Assembly (NCBI RefSeq): GCF_001510645.1 | Contig: NZ_LMVB01000002.1 | Location: 402,068-466,067, forward strand | Reading direction: 5' to 3' | DNA: 64,000 bases | DNA from: Paenibacillus sp. FJAT-29882 | GTDB lineage: Bacteria > Bacillota > Bacilli > Bacillales > DSM-1321 | In this document: positions 25,800 through 34,837 of the stretch, piece by piece | Position numbering within the stretch: the stretch's first letter is position 1 | Layout: every line of letters begins with the position of its first letter | Notes under the pieces: model-generated | What the model was told of the DNA's origin: nothing | What the model saw: only the letters and a program-made list of their open reading frames with translations | The model's database searches: none | Program-made: the position numbers and the translations under genes

Positions 25800-27209
25800 A
25801 TGGGTGTAACGCTAAGCAAAGGTCAAAAGGTAGACTTAACAAAAGCCCATCCAGGCCTGCAACACGTTGTTGTAGGACTAGGATGGGATGTTGGCAATTT
25901 TGGAGCTAGCTATGATTTAGATGCATCAGCCTTTTTAACTGGTGCGAATGGTAAAGTAGCGAGCGATGCAGATTTTGTTTTCTATAACAACCCTTCTGGA
26001 GGGAATGGATCTATTCTATATAGCGGAGATAACCGGACAGGTTCAGGTCATCAAGATGATGAACAAATTCAAATTGATTTGAACCTTGTACCGCAGGCGA
26101 TCCATCGTATCGCATTTACAATCACGATCCATGATGCGCATATGAAACAACAAAACTTCGGACAAGTTGCCAATGCTTATGTAAGAATTTTTAACACACA
26201 AACATTTGAGGAATTAATACGGTTCGAACTTGGCAGAGACTTCACAGTAGAAACCGCCATCGTTGCAGCAGAATTGTATCGTCATAACGGAGAATGGAAA
26301 TTCAATGCCATTGCAAGTGGTTTCCAAGGCGGATTATCTGCTTTATGTAGAAACTTCGGTGTGAATGTGGATGATGCACCAACTCCCACTCCAATTATTC
26401 AACAACCTTATCAACAGCAGTCTATCCCTTCGCAACAACAGCAACAAGGGTTTGGCAATCAGCAAGGTGGATTTGGCAATAGCAATACCAATACATACGG
26501 TCATCAACAGCAACCAACCTACCAACCTCCTATGCAAAATCAAGCGCAAAGAGGTGGAGCCTCACAGCAATACGGTAGCGAAGAGCTGCAATGCCCACGT
26601 TGCCATTCAACCAATGTTAGAACTGGACAAAAAGGATTCGGACTCGGTAAGGCAGCAGTTGGCGGGTTAATTCTCGGTCCAGTCGGGTTGCTAGGCGGAT
26701 TCATTGGAAAAAACAAATTGAAACTTACTTGTAACAGTTGCGGCAATTCATGGTCACCAAATCAAACCGATTATTCCGAATGGGCCGTGCAACAAAAGCG
26801 GAAAGCACAGGATTTATTCGCTCGATACAAAAGCCAGGATGTGTTAGACGCCATCGTCGCAGGATGTGCACTTGTTTCCATGGCAGATGGACACCTAGAT
26901 CCATCCGAGCGCCAGCAAATGATTGATTTTGTCAACCAAAGCGAAGAATTACGCGTCTTCGATACAAACAAAGTGATCGCACAATTCAACAACTTTACTC
27001 AGAAAATCGAACGAGATATGATTGTCGGTCGCGCTGAAGCCTTCAAAGCATTAGGCCGCGTCCGAACAAAACCGGAAATCGCTCGTCTTATCGCAAGATA
27101 TAGCATAGCGATTGGGTACGCAGACGGTAACTTCGACGCGAACGAACAGCGCGTTGTCAGCGAAGTTTGCCGGGAACTTGGTCTTGATCCAGCTGAATTT
27201 CTTTCTTAA
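25800..27209 (+). CDS. TerD - zinc ribbon - TerB fusion protein
   Basis: A 469-residue three-part protein. A TerD domain occupies about 1-190 ([18 protein letters not shown]; acidic calcium sites at YDLDASAF and HQDDEQIQID). A Gln/Pro-rich flexible linker spans about 195-260. A zinc ribbon follows with CPRC and CNSC knuckles about 45 residues apart, separated by a Gly-rich apolar segment that could insert into or touch membrane. A TerB-like helical domain fills about 330-469, with two acidic ADGHLDPSERQ / ADGNFDANEQR metal-binding loops. TerD and TerB normally occur as separate Ter-complex subunits, so the fusion supports their physical partnership. It lies at one edge of the Ter island, transcribed toward it and ending at a strong terminator. 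Confidence 0.88.
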   Translation: MGVTLSKGQKVDLTKAHPGLQHVVVGLGWDVGNFGASYDLDASAFLTGANGKVASDADFVFYNNPSGGNGSILYSGDNRTGSGHQDDEQIQIDLNLVPQAIHRIAFTITIHDAHMKQQNFGQVANAYVRIFNTQTFEELIRFELGRDFTVETAIVAAELYRHNGEWKFNAIASGFQGGLSALCRNFGVNVDDAPTPTPIIQQPYQQQSIPSQQQQQGFGNQQGGFGNSNTNTYGHQQQPTYQPPMQNQAQRGGASQQYGSEELQCPRCHSTNVRTGQKGFGLGKAAVGGLILGPVGLLGGFIGKNKLKLTCNSCGNSWSPNQTDYSEWAVQQKRKAQDLFARYKSQDVLDAIVAGCALVSMADGHLDPSERQQMIDFVNQSEELRVFDTNKVIAQFNNFTQKIERDMIVGRAEAFKALGRVRTKPEIARLIARYSIAIGYADGNFDANEQRVVSEVCRELGLDPAEFLS

Positions 27210-27261
27210 CAAAAAAAGTATGAACATATTAGTCATAAAGAAGCTGGATACCATAAAAAAA

Positions 27262-27299
27262 ACAAACGGAAGACTCTATCCAAAGAGTCTTCCGTTTGT
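27262..27299. terminator. Bidirectional terminator at the edge of the Ter island
   Basis: ACAAACGGAAGACTCT (27262-27277) pairs perfectly with its complement at 27284-27299, with A- and T-rich flanks, between convergent genes. Confidence 0.85.
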
Positions 27300-27302
27300 C
27301 TT

Positions 27303-27545
27303 TTACTCATACTTAGATTTCCAACTATCGAAACTTGCTTGAGTTTTCTTTTCACCAAATACCGCATACATCCCTTCACGAGTAACCACCCATGATGTTC
27401 CGAATTTACGAATGGTTCCGTGGGGGAAATCATGAATTCTCCTTCTTAACGTCGAAGAGTCAATGCCCCATTCCTTGCACGCTTCACTTGAGCTCAATAT
27501 GTTTCGACTATCTAAGTTTGGTTGTTTTTTAAATAAGTTAATCAT
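27303..27545 (-). CDS. Small helix-turn-helix protein of unknown role
   Basis: An 80-residue protein with an excisionase/MerR-like helix-turn-helix pattern in residues 16-60 (SSSEACKEWGIDSSTLRRR, then a WVVTREGM wing). Such small proteins are frequent near phage and plasmid genes but also occur alone. It lies 41 bases after the HAD gene on the same strand, at the end of the Ter biosynthetic genes. It may be co-transcribed with them; no partner or target is evident. Confidence 0.5.
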   Translation of the reverse strand: MINLFKKQPNLDSRNILSSSEACKEWGIDSSTLRRRIHDFPHGTIRKFGTSWVVTREGMYAVFGEKKTQASFDSWKSKYE

Positions 27546-27586
27546 CCAGCAAGCACCTTCTCGATTGGCATTTTATACAAAAGCGA

Positions 27587-28402
27587 TTACGAAAGCTCTT
27601 TATAAATATGCATAACCTGATTCAATATATCTTCAGCGGCTAAGATTCCTTTTTGCCCTGTTCGGTGAATCGTTCTTTTCACCGTGGAATTCCCCATTTC
27701 ACTTAGTTCTCCGTGAATAGGCGATATTGCATAGTCCGCAACTTCAAGCATAGGCAGATCAAGTAGCGAATCCCCCGCTGCTGCCACAAATTGTCGATTG
27801 CTTTTTTCTTTAATATAAGCGACTGCATCCCATTTATTCACCGCTTTTGGTACAAAATAAAGCTTGCGACCTTGCAGAGACATTTTCCAACCTTGTTGAT
27901 CGATTACTTCTTTGAATTGCATCAATTCATCCAGCGGAACCAAGTCACGTTCAATCAAACAATAATGAAACAGTTCATCGGCCGTATGTTGGGAATGAAC
28001 CCACTCATCGTTAGCTATTTCACTAAAATGTTCAAGGATCTTTGCTCCACTTAACGCCTCATTTTCTAGCTTCATTTTAATTTGTCTTTGCCACTCTTCA
28101 TCTATTTTACCTTTCACAAGAATATTTCCACCATTGCTTGTCACAGCAAAAGGCGGTACAATTTCCTCTTGGAATAGAGTAATATATTGAAACTGTTCTA
28201 CCGTTCTTGTTGTAACCGGAAGAAACATCATCTTGTGAGCAACTTCTTTTAATAATTCAATTGCAGCTAAGGTCATATAGGAGATTTCCCGTTCACCGCG
28301 TTTTTCAACAACACGCATCGCGGGCGCAGAACGATCTTCACTAAGCCTCATCGAACGGATTGAGTAAATTAATGTTTGATCTAAATCACTCGCAAAAATC
28401 AT
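27587..28402 (-). CDS. HAD-superfamily phosphatase of the Ter biosynthetic operon
   Basis: A 271-residue cytosolic HAD hydrolase of the Cof/sucrose-phosphatase type. Motif I is DLDQT at residues 6-10 (nucleophile Asp and acid/base Asp), motif II falls near VTTR (about 66-69), and motif IV is AAGDSLLDLPML near 200 (metal-binding Asp). It overlaps the upstream gene by four bases, showing tight translational coupling. In Ter operons, a HAD enzyme is predicted to dephosphorylate an intermediate of the pathway built by the PRTase and ATP-grasp enzymes; the real substrate is unknown. Confidence 0.82.
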   Translation of the reverse strand: MIFASDLDQTLIYSIRSMRLSEDRSAPAMRVVEKRGEREISYMTLAAIELLKEVAHKMMFLPVTTRTVEQFQYITLFQEEIVPPFAVTSNGGNILVKGKIDEEWQRQIKMKLENEALSGAKILEHFSEIANDEWVHSQHTADELFHYCLIERDLVPLDELMQFKEVIDQQGWKMSLQGRKLYFVPKAVNKWDAVAYIKEKSNRQFVAAAGDSLLDLPMLEVADYAISPIHGELSEMGNSTVKRTIHRTGQKGILAAEDILNQVMHIYKELS

Positions 28403-29520
28403 AGCTTCTCCTTCAACGACTTAATTAGTCCGCAACAAGTATATGACATTTCTGGATACTCTTCAATTGGAACACCACGATCTTTAGCAAGCAGAATAAT
28501 ATGCTTTAATCGCTGATCATTTCGATTTTTCACAAGTATCTTCCAAGGAACCCTTCGCAATAAAACACGAGTTGTTTCTCCCACACCAGGCTTTATATGA
28601 TTTATATCATCGATTGAAAAATCAACTTGTATCTTTTTCACACAAGCCTCTCCTGACCAATTCGGAGCTCTGTGCATCAGACGAATTTTCTCAAGATGAG
28701 TTTGAATATCTGGCTCAACTCTAGGAAACTCTTTAACGATGGTAGCAATAAATTCATTGGATACATCTTCTTCTTCAAGATGACGATAATATTTTGCACC
28801 ATGAAAATCCTGATCAGAAATATACGCTTTATTATGAACCGTACGGCTTACAAGACCTGACACAGTTGAATTCAGACAAGCACTCGGGATCAAGAAATCC
28901 TCTCTTGTCCCATAAATTTCAGAACAATAACCTGGGTCAGCTAACACGGCAAGACCGTCATCCAGATTATAGCCAAACTTGTCATTCATTTTTTGGCAAG
29001 CTTTTGCTAATTCAAGGCTGATCGCACCTTTACCCGTCCACCCATCAATAAATTGAATCTGACGATCTGGATGATTCTCTTTAATATAACGAATTGCCTG
29101 CTCATCAATTCCTTTACCACGGATGATAGAAACACTATAATGTGGCACATCCAAGTTATAAGCAAATGATAAATAACGCTTAATGAGGATGCCAACCGGC
29201 GTACCTGCTCTTGCTAAGGATACAAGTATTAGATTCCTCCCTTTTTTCGCAAGAATCCCTTCTGTCACTACACCTATTGCCACCGCCATTTTCTGTGCAT
29301 ATTCTACCAATGCTTTTTGATACACTTCCATGTATTCAGATGTCGGCTTGTATTCAATCGGCAACATTTCAGAGTAATGAACACCAGATTGAATCGCTTC
29401 TTCCCGGTCCTCCGTTCCCTGTTCCTCCATGACTTCACTTAGATCTTTTAATAGAAACGTCACATCTTCAGGTGGATAACTGCCCATTGGCGTAATTGTA
29501 AAGTTCTGTTTAATCGGCAT
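28399..29520 (-). CDS. StiP cysteine protease-like / PRTase-like protein with PELOTA RNA-binding domain
   Basis: A 373-residue protein. The N-terminal two thirds match the StiP-type domain of Ter operons (SLARAGTPVGILIKRYL near 98, an SIIRGKGID loop near 134 and a DGWTGKGAI segment near 160). The C-terminal about 90 residues (from VLLRRVPWKIL) fit a PELOTA-type RNA-binding domain (LLAKDRGVPIEEYPE). The domain pair is characteristic of the Ter biosynthetic module; the proposed protease or transferase activity has not been proven. It overlaps the PRTase gene upstream by 11 bases and the HAD gene downstream by four. Confidence 0.78.
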   Translation of the reverse strand: MPIKQNFTITPMGSYPPEDVTFLLKDLSEVMEEQGTEDREEAIQSGVHYSEMLPIEYKPTSEYMEVYQKALVEYAQKMAVAIGVVTEGILAKKGRNLILVSLARAGTPVGILIKRYLSFAYNLDVPHYSVSIIRGKGIDEQAIRYIKENHPDRQIQFIDGWTGKGAISLELAKACQKMNDKFGYNLDDGLAVLADPGYCSEIYGTREDFLIPSACLNSTVSGLVSRTVHNKAYISDQDFHGAKYYRHLEEEDVSNEFIATIVKEFPRVEPDIQTHLEKIRLMHRAPNWSGEACVKKIQVDFSIDDINHIKPGVGETTRVLLRRVPWKILVKNRNDQRLKHIILLAKDRGVPIEEYPEMSYTCCGLIKSLKEKL

Positions 29521-30934
29521 GACCTTCTCCTTCTACTTTAGAATTCATGGTCACCACAAAGAGCCTCTTTGCACCGACTTGTTTGATCTTTTCTAATAAA
29601 GATTCCAGGCGAACCTCTTCTACTTCGCGCTCAAGGAATAGATAGATGTCTTGGTAGCTCTTGTATGGGATATTGTAAAAATAATTTATGACGCCTGAAT
29701 CGTCTGGATTCACAAAATCAAACCCATTTGTCACAGCATACCCTTCTTTATCAATTCGATGAATCGGACTTCTCGTCGTTGATTGACAGAAGACATCATT
29801 GCCCATATATGAAGCGATTTTCATTGGAAGATACATAAATTCACCCGTCCCTAGACAGAGCGTTTTTCCGCCAGAACGGGTTTGCTTAAGACCCACTCCC
29901 ACATGAAATGCATAATCATCAATACTCGGGCGATCCCTTGATGATATTCCGTTAAAACGTCCTGTCATTCCGGAATAAGGAACTTGATTCACAGATCCTT
30001 CACTACTAATAGATACATACGCAACATCATCAATCTGTTTAAAGCTCTCATATTCTGATAGATTGATAGTATGGACCTCCGTTTCAACAGCAGCACCAGA
30101 ATGGGCATATTCATAGTAACCTTCCGTATCAACAGGATTTCCATCTACTTCGATCCTACCTGCCAATAATGTTGCGGTTCGAATGCGGATCCCCAGCTTT
30201 TCTTCTAATTCCGCGTACGCTGCTTTGTTTGCTTCTGAACGCCAATCCAAAAGAGATAAGACGACATACTCTTTTCGAGGATATGCGGCATGAATGGATT
30301 CTATAATATTTAATGCTGTTTTCCCTGTTGTAATTTCATCATCAACAAGAACGATTGGACCATCTTTTTGCAACAACTCTTTATTTCCATAGCACGCTTG
30401 CTCAGTCGCATGAGAGTGTTCTTCTTCAAACTCTATGCTCGACTCTAACCCGACAATTTGTTCTCTTGTAGTATGAAGATAATGGGCATTATTAAATAAA
30501 TCAAACACACTATGCCCAAGTGCTGTCGCAGTCTCTGCAAAGCCGATGAAAAGTGTTTCATCAGGTAAATGAAATGGGTTGTCCATGAGAGAATGGTAGA
30601 TTTCTTCTTGCCTATTTCCTGATAACAACGCTTCTATCACAGCTTTTCTGCCTTCTATTGAATGGGTATGCACCGTCTCTAAATAACGCATCGCTAATAA
30701 CGCACCACTTAACAAAGAAGTAACCGGCGCTACTGGGATATGCTTGCCAAGGATTTTACTAACAAACAGAAAGCCACGTTTCTTATTTTTCCGGGCTGCC
30801 ATTTCGAATAAAAAGTCTAAAGGAAGATTATAAGGATTTTCCGTTACTTCAACTGTTACAGCTAAAGAATCTAATATATTAAATATGGATCTGTTCTTGC
30901 TCTGTGAGTAAATCAATGTATGAGCATTGTTCAT
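29510..30934 (-). CDS. Ter-operon phosphoribosyltransferase with TRSP domain
   Basis: A 474-residue protein. The N-terminal half is a PRTase fold with the PRPP-binding loop VLVDDEITTGKTALN near residue 196, preceded by a hood segment. The C-terminal half (from about 300) fits the TRSP domain that accompanies it in Ter loci (SGMTGRFNGISSRDRP, LGTGEFMYLPMKIASYMG). It is predicted to make a ribosyl- or nucleoside-like product. The start at 30934 overlaps the upstream lyase gene by 56 bases, a long overlap; no better start with a ribosome site exists within the next 100 bases. Confidence 0.8.
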   Translation of the reverse strand: MNNAHTLIYSQSKNRSIFNILDSLAVTVEVTENPYNLPLDFLFEMAARKNKKRGFLFVSKILGKHIPVAPVTSLLSGALLAMRYLETVHTHSIEGRKAVIEALLSGNRQEEIYHSLMDNPFHLPDETLFIGFAETATALGHSVFDLFNNAHYLHTTREQIVGLESSIEFEEEHSHATEQACYGNKELLQKDGPIVLVDDEITTGKTALNIIESIHAAYPRKEYVVLSLLDWRSEANKAAYAELEEKLGIRIRTATLLAGRIEVDGNPVDTEGYYEYAHSGAAVETEVHTINLSEYESFKQIDDVAYVSISSEGSVNQVPYSGMTGRFNGISSRDRPSIDDYAFHVGVGLKQTRSGGKTLCLGTGEFMYLPMKIASYMGNDVFCQSTTRSPIHRIDKEGYAVTNGFDFVNPDDSGVINYFYNIPYKSYQDIYLFLEREVEEVRLESLLEKIKQVGAKRLFVVTMNSKVEGEGHAD

Positions 30935-32075
30935 GATACACCCCGTATATTTTCGCTTTGCTAACGATTTTTATTGCCCAATTATAATGGGGCTTCATTT
31001 CATTCATTTTATTGGAAAATTGACTTTTCAGTACACCTGATTCTCCACCAATTCCCTCCAATATACTAATAGCATCCATATATTCTTCGTAGGAAACAAC
31101 GGAAAACGCGTGAACAGGCTTTATATGGGTCGGATGAATAACCGTTTTCCCAGTAAGTCCATTGTTTTTGTCCAGCAATATTTCCTGAATCAACCCATCC
31201 AAATATTCATTTAAAAATTCTTTACGAATCGACAAGCCTTCTTTACCAAGACTGTTCGTAAAAGGGGTTTGGCGAAGCTGTGGCTTAAGCACTCGTTCCT
31301 CTTTATAAAAGTACTCCCATACAGGCCCTGACACAACATATTCTTTTTCACTTCGGCCAAATACATTCACGATATCAGCAATACAATCTCTGACGACCGA
31401 AATATCATAAATCGTAGAATCACTACTTCTTCTTATCCCATACAATCCACAAAAGTCAGTAGCTCCCATCCGGACATTTAAGATGCAATCATAATTTTCA
31501 TCAAGCAGCTTCTTGATGCTTAATAATGAAGCTATTCTCGATTCTTTATAAATAACTTCAGCCGATTCAAGAATCGGCATTCCATATAATCGAATGCCGT
31601 ATTGCTCATTTAAATCACGAAGAGCCGCAATGTAGCCCGTCCCATTTTCAGCTGTGAATTTTGGAAACACAAATCCAGTTAGCACATGTATCGAGCTTCC
31701 AAGATGCTCCGCTACATATCTCATTTGCTTTTCACTTCTTACGCGAATAAAAATGATGGGAAGTTCATCTGTCGTAATGGACCCCGATCCGATCTGCATA
31801 TGAAGCTGTTGAAGCTGAGCAATGACATTCATCTCCGCCTGATATACTTCATGATCACTTACAGCATCTTCAAGACAAAGGACCATAGATACTAAACCAT
31901 CATGCTTCTGATTCACTATATCAGCGCAAATATTCGGTCGAGTGCCTGGCATATACAAGCAAGCTCCAAGTGATAGTGCCAACAATTCTTTCCCACTGTC
32001 TTTAGAAAATTCTATCGGCATCCGATAAAAGATGTTCTCCTCACGATCCTTTGTTAAATAATTAAAATGCTTCAA
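30879..32075 (-). CDS. HpcH/CitE-like TIM-barrel C-C lyase of the Ter operon
   Basis: A 398-residue protein of the citrate-lyase-beta/HpcH fold. Signatures: LYMPGTRPN near 38 (phosphate/CoA-type loop), VLCLEDAV near 65 (metal-binding Glu-Asp), IIFIRVRS near 106 and GFVFPKF. A long C-terminal extension is typical of the Ter-linked form. It would cleave or form a carbon-carbon bond in the predicted pathway. I favour a TTG start at 32075 because GGGAGG lies seven bases before it; the ATG at 32090 is itself inside that ribosome site. It is first of four overlapping genes ending with the HAD phosphatase. Confidence 0.8.
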   Translation of the reverse strand: MKHFNYLTKDREENIFYRMPIEFSKDSGKELLALSLGACLYMPGTRPNICADIVNQKHDGLVSMVLCLEDAVSDHEVYQAEMNVIAQLQQLHMQIGSGSITTDELPIIFIRVRSEKQMRYVAEHLGSSIHVLTGFVFPKFTAENGTGYIAALRDLNEQYGIRLYGMPILESAEVIYKESRIASLLSIKKLLDENYDCILNVRMGATDFCGLYGIRRSSDSTIYDISVVRDCIADIVNVFGRSEKEYVVSGPVWEYFYKEERVLKPQLRQTPFTNSLGKEGLSIRKEFLNEYLDGLIQEILLDKNNGLTGKTVIHPTHIKPVHAFSVVSYEEYMDAISILEGIGGESGVLKSQFSNKMNEMKPHYNWAIKIVSKAKIYGVYHEQCSYIDLLTEQEQIHI

Positions 32076-32298
32076 ACTGCTACCTCCCATTACGAAAAAC
32101 CATCACCATTCCTTGGCTACTGTCCAAGGAGGCGCACGTTAGTCTCATTAACTCTTTACAGAAAATTGATTTCTGTAAAAGATAACGTAAGATTCGAACG
32201 TGGCAAGTGTAAGGTTAAACACTAAATCACCGAAGAAATTTATACTTATTATTCTAAACACAAACACCTAGCAAAACCTGAAAAGATAGCATAAGACA

Positions 32299-32347
32299 AA
32301 CAAGAAATATGGAGAGCGTTTTATATTCTCTCCATATTTCTTGTTTA
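32299..32347. terminator. Strong inverted repeat between the terD block and the biosynthetic block
   Basis: Perfect 19-bp arms (32299-32317 and 32329-32347) with an 11-base loop. On the minus strand it is followed by GTCTTATGC, not a clean T-run. It may separate the two halves of the Ter gene set into two transcripts. Confidence 0.6.
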
Positions 32348-32496
32348 TCTTAAAACGGAAGTTCTAGAGCCTTTGATGACCACCTAAGATTCGAACAGCC
32401 CTTTGTCTTCATCAACATGACTCATCCCATTCGAAAACCATAAGGAGGCCTTTGCCAATATTTCTAAAATACCTAGTAAGAACGATAAAAATAACG

Positions 32497-32527
32497 AAAA
32501 GGGAAACACAAATGTGTTCACCCTTTT
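32497..32527 (-). terminator. Hairpin after the last terD gene
   Basis: AAAAGGG/CCCTTTT with an inner ACAC/GTGT pairing, followed on the minus strand by CGTTATTTTTATCG, about 95 bases after the terD stop. Confidence 0.55.
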
Positions 32528-32624
32528 GACATTTGGAACAATTATAAATGTACTATTGCTGTTTCATTGCAATTTTTCATACAGCAAACCGCAGACAAAA
32601 TCATGTAGATTATCTGTGTATCTG

Positions 32625-33203
32625 TTAAACAGACAAACCATAGTTTTGACATAATGAAGCCAATCCGCCTGAAAACCCACTGCCAATCGCATTAAATTTC
32701 CAATCAGAACCATGACGATATAATTCACAAATCACGACTGCTGTTTCAATCGAGAAGTCTTCTCCAAGATCATAACGTAAAACTTCTACATTTGTATCTT
32801 CGTTTACAACGCGCACAAATGCATTAGACACTTGACCAAAGTTTTGGCTTCGTTGATTCGCATCATGGATTGTAACAGTGATTGCAATTTTATGGATATT
32901 TGCAGGAACTTTATTAAAATCTATTTTGACCTGCTCATCATCCCCATCACCTTCACCAGTACGGTTATCACCCGTATGCACGACAGATCCACTTGGGTCT
33001 TGCAAATTATTATAAAAAATAAAATCAAGTTCGTTGGTGCATTTATCATTCTGATCAACTAAAAATGCTGAAGCATCAAGATCAAAATCATAGCCTCCAG
33101 TATATTTATTCGTATCCCAGCCTAAACCAATCACAGCACGTGTCAAACCTGGATTCGTTTTAGTTAAATCAATTCGTTGCCCTTTTGATAATGAAATGGA
33201 CAT
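32625..33203 (-). CDS. TerD-family calcium-binding stress protein (copy 3)
   Basis: A 192-residue single TerD domain. Conserved elements: [17 protein letters not shown] at the N terminus, a calcium site in [10 protein letters not shown], a second acidic loop [13 protein letters not shown] and the final [17 protein letters not shown]. TerD proteins bind calcium and, with TerB, TerC and partners, form a membrane-associated stress complex giving tellurite, phage and antimicrobial tolerance. It is the third terD in a row and resembles B. subtilis YceC/YceD/YceE. It shares most of its core with copy 2 (33324-33902), suggesting an internal duplication. Confidence 0.9.
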   Translation of the reverse strand: MSISLSKGQRIDLTKTNPGLTRAVIGLGWDTNKYTGGYDFDLDASAFLVDQNDKCTNELDFIFYNNLQDPSGSVVHTGDNRTGEGDGDDEQVKIDFNKVPANIHKIAITVTIHDANQRSQNFGQVSNAFVRVVNEDTNVEVLRYDLGEDFSIETAVVICELYRHGSDWKFNAIGSGFSGGLASLCQNYGLSV

Positions 33204-33238
33204 CTACATCATCCCTTCTATTTCACATAAAGTTAATT

Positions 33239-33271
33239 CCCCTTCAACAAAGTTCATTACAGTTGAAGGGG
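33239..33271. other. Hairpin between terD copies 2 and 3
   Basis: CCCCTTCAAC (33239-33248) pairs with GTTGAAGGGG (33262-33271). No T-run on the minus strand, so more likely an RNA-stability or processing element than a terminator. Confidence 0.5.
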
Positions 33272-33323
33272 TAATCAGAAGTAGCTCTATCTTATTCGAT
33301 CATATTTTGAAAGATATTAAAAG

Positions 33324-33902
33324 TTATACAGATAAACCATAGTCATTTACAAGTGCAGCCAATCCACCTTGGTAGCCACTACCAATTGCATTGAACTTCC
33401 ACTCGCCAGCGTGACGATATAATTCCGCAACAACAACCGCTGTTTCAATAGAGAAATCTTCTCCAAGGTCATAACGAATGAGTTCAGCATTACCTTGTTC
33501 GTTTACAACACGTACAAACGCATTCGATACTTGACCGAAGTTCTGACTACGAGCTTCTGCATCATGGATTGTAATCGTAAAAGCAATCTTTTCAACCTCA
33601 GCTGGTACAAGGCTTAAGTCGATTTTAATTTGTTCATCGTCTCCATCACCTTCACCCGTAAGGTTATCTCCTGTATGTACGACAGAACCATTACCACCTT
33701 GAAGATTGTTAAAGAATACAAAATCTTTTTCAGAACCTACTTTTCCTGAAGCGTTTAGCAAGAATACAGAAGAGTCTAAATCGAAGTCGTTCCCACCATC
33801 ATATTTGTTTGTATCCCAACCTAAACCGATAATTAAGTTTTTTAATCCTGGATTTCCTTTTGTTAAATCTACTTTTTGTCCTTTGCTTAATGAAATAGCC
33901 AT
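33324..33902 (-). CDS. TerD-family calcium-binding stress protein (copy 2)
   Basis: A 192-residue TerD domain ([55 protein letters not shown]). The two acidic motifs that hold calcium are intact. It lies between copies 1 and 3; a dispersed ~200-bp repeat separates it from copy 1. Soluble, without signal peptide. Ribosome site GTGAGGG upstream of the ATG at 33902. Confidence 0.92.
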   Translation of the reverse strand: MAISLSKGQKVDLTKGNPGLKNLIIGLGWDTNKYDGGNDFDLDSSVFLLNASGKVGSEKDFVFFNNLQGGNGSVVHTGDNLTGEGDGDDEQIKIDLSLVPAEVEKIAFTITIHDAEARSQNFGQVSNAFVRVVNEQGNAELIRYDLGEDFSIETAVVVAELYRHAGEWKFNAIGSGYQGGLAALVNDYGLSV

Positions 33903-33931
33903 AATTATTTTCCCTCACTTTATTAGATTTA

Positions 33932-34130
33932 TTTTGTACGAAGACACGGGGACGGGACTTTGTAGCTTACTAATATAGCCAATCTACTTAGTAGGTATAC
34001 TTTTATAATCGAGAAAGTATCCGAAAGCCCAGCTCCGCACCGCCACCATTGTGATTAAGCGAGTGTAACGCGCTTAATGATATATCCATTATGGTAAATG
34101 GTAGATTTTTAACGCCATATTCGTTTTGTA
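33932..34130. repeat. Dispersed ~200-bp intergenic repeat, copy C
   Basis: Same ends (TTTTGTACGAAG start, ATTCGTTTTGTA end) and cores as copies A and B, inside the terD operon between copies 1 and 2. Relative to copy A it differs at scattered positions but is collinear through the middle (TACTAATATAGC, TAATCGAGAAAG). Confidence 0.8.
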
Positions 34131-34136
34131 AAAAAA

Positions 34137-34748
34137 TTACGCATACTTATTCGCAATTTCAGAAATAGATGTGTCTTTAGTTCCGTCTCCGATTGCGCTA
34201 AATTTCCACTCACCATTATGACGGTAGATTTCTCCAACAAATAATGACGTCAATCCCGCGTAGTTATCTGTCAAGTTAAAATGGATTAATTCTTGACCGT
34301 TGGAATTATCCACCAAACGGATAAAGGCATTTTGAATCATTCCGAAATCTTGTTTTCGTTGTACACAAGCGTAAATATTCACGACGAATACAATCTTCTC
34401 TACACTAGGAGAAACACGATTTAAGTCGACGATGACTTGCTCATCATCTCCATCACCATCTCCTGTTAAGTTATCACCTGTATGTTTTACACTTCCATCC
34501 CCACTCGTTTTATTACCAAAGTAGATCAAGTTGTTTTTATTCGTTAATTTCTCGTTCTTGTCCAAAAGAATGACAGAAGCATCACAGTCAATGTTTGAAG
34601 TACTTCCACCACCAAACAATCCTCCTAAAAGGCCTTTTGACTTTCCTGAACTTACTGGGTCCCATCCTAAACCTACTGTAATAGATGATAAACCGGCTCT
34701 GCCTTTTGTAAGGTCTACTTTTTGTCCTTTTTGTAACGAAATTGCCAA
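34137..34748 (-). CDS. TerD-family protein with Gly/Ser insert (copy 1)
   Basis: A 203-residue TerD domain. It differs from copies 2 and 3 by an insert rich in Gly, Ser and Lys (SSGKSKGLLGGLFGGGS, about residues 30-46) and by IDCDASVI in place of the usual FDLDAS calcium motif. The second acidic loop [13 protein letters not shown] is intact. It resembles B. subtilis YceC. The start is TTG at 34748, giving MAISLQKGQ like other TerDs, with AAGGGAG upstream; the GTG at 34757 is less likely. It follows telA. Confidence 0.88.
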   Translation of the reverse strand: MAISLQKGQKVDLTKGRAGLSSITVGLGWDPVSSGKSKGLLGGLFGGGSTSNIDCDASVILLDKNEKLTNKNNLIYFGNKTSGDGSVKHTGDNLTGDGDGDDEQVIVDLNRVSPSVEKIVFVVNIYACVQRKQDFGMIQNAFIRLVDNSNGQELIHFNLTDNYAGLTSLFVGEIYRHNGEWKFSAIGDGTKDTSISEIANKYA

Positions 34749-34837
34749 CAGAAACACTCCCTTGCCAACTCACGCCAGCGTGTTTTATTTAATTGTATTG
34801 TATCATCATTCTTCCAATCGAACAAATAATAATACTC

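Noticed and set aside
34137..34748. TerD copy 1 as a broken calcium site pseudogene
   Set aside because: The first acidic motif is altered, but the frame is intact and the insert-bearing form resembles YceC, so it is treated as a functional variant.
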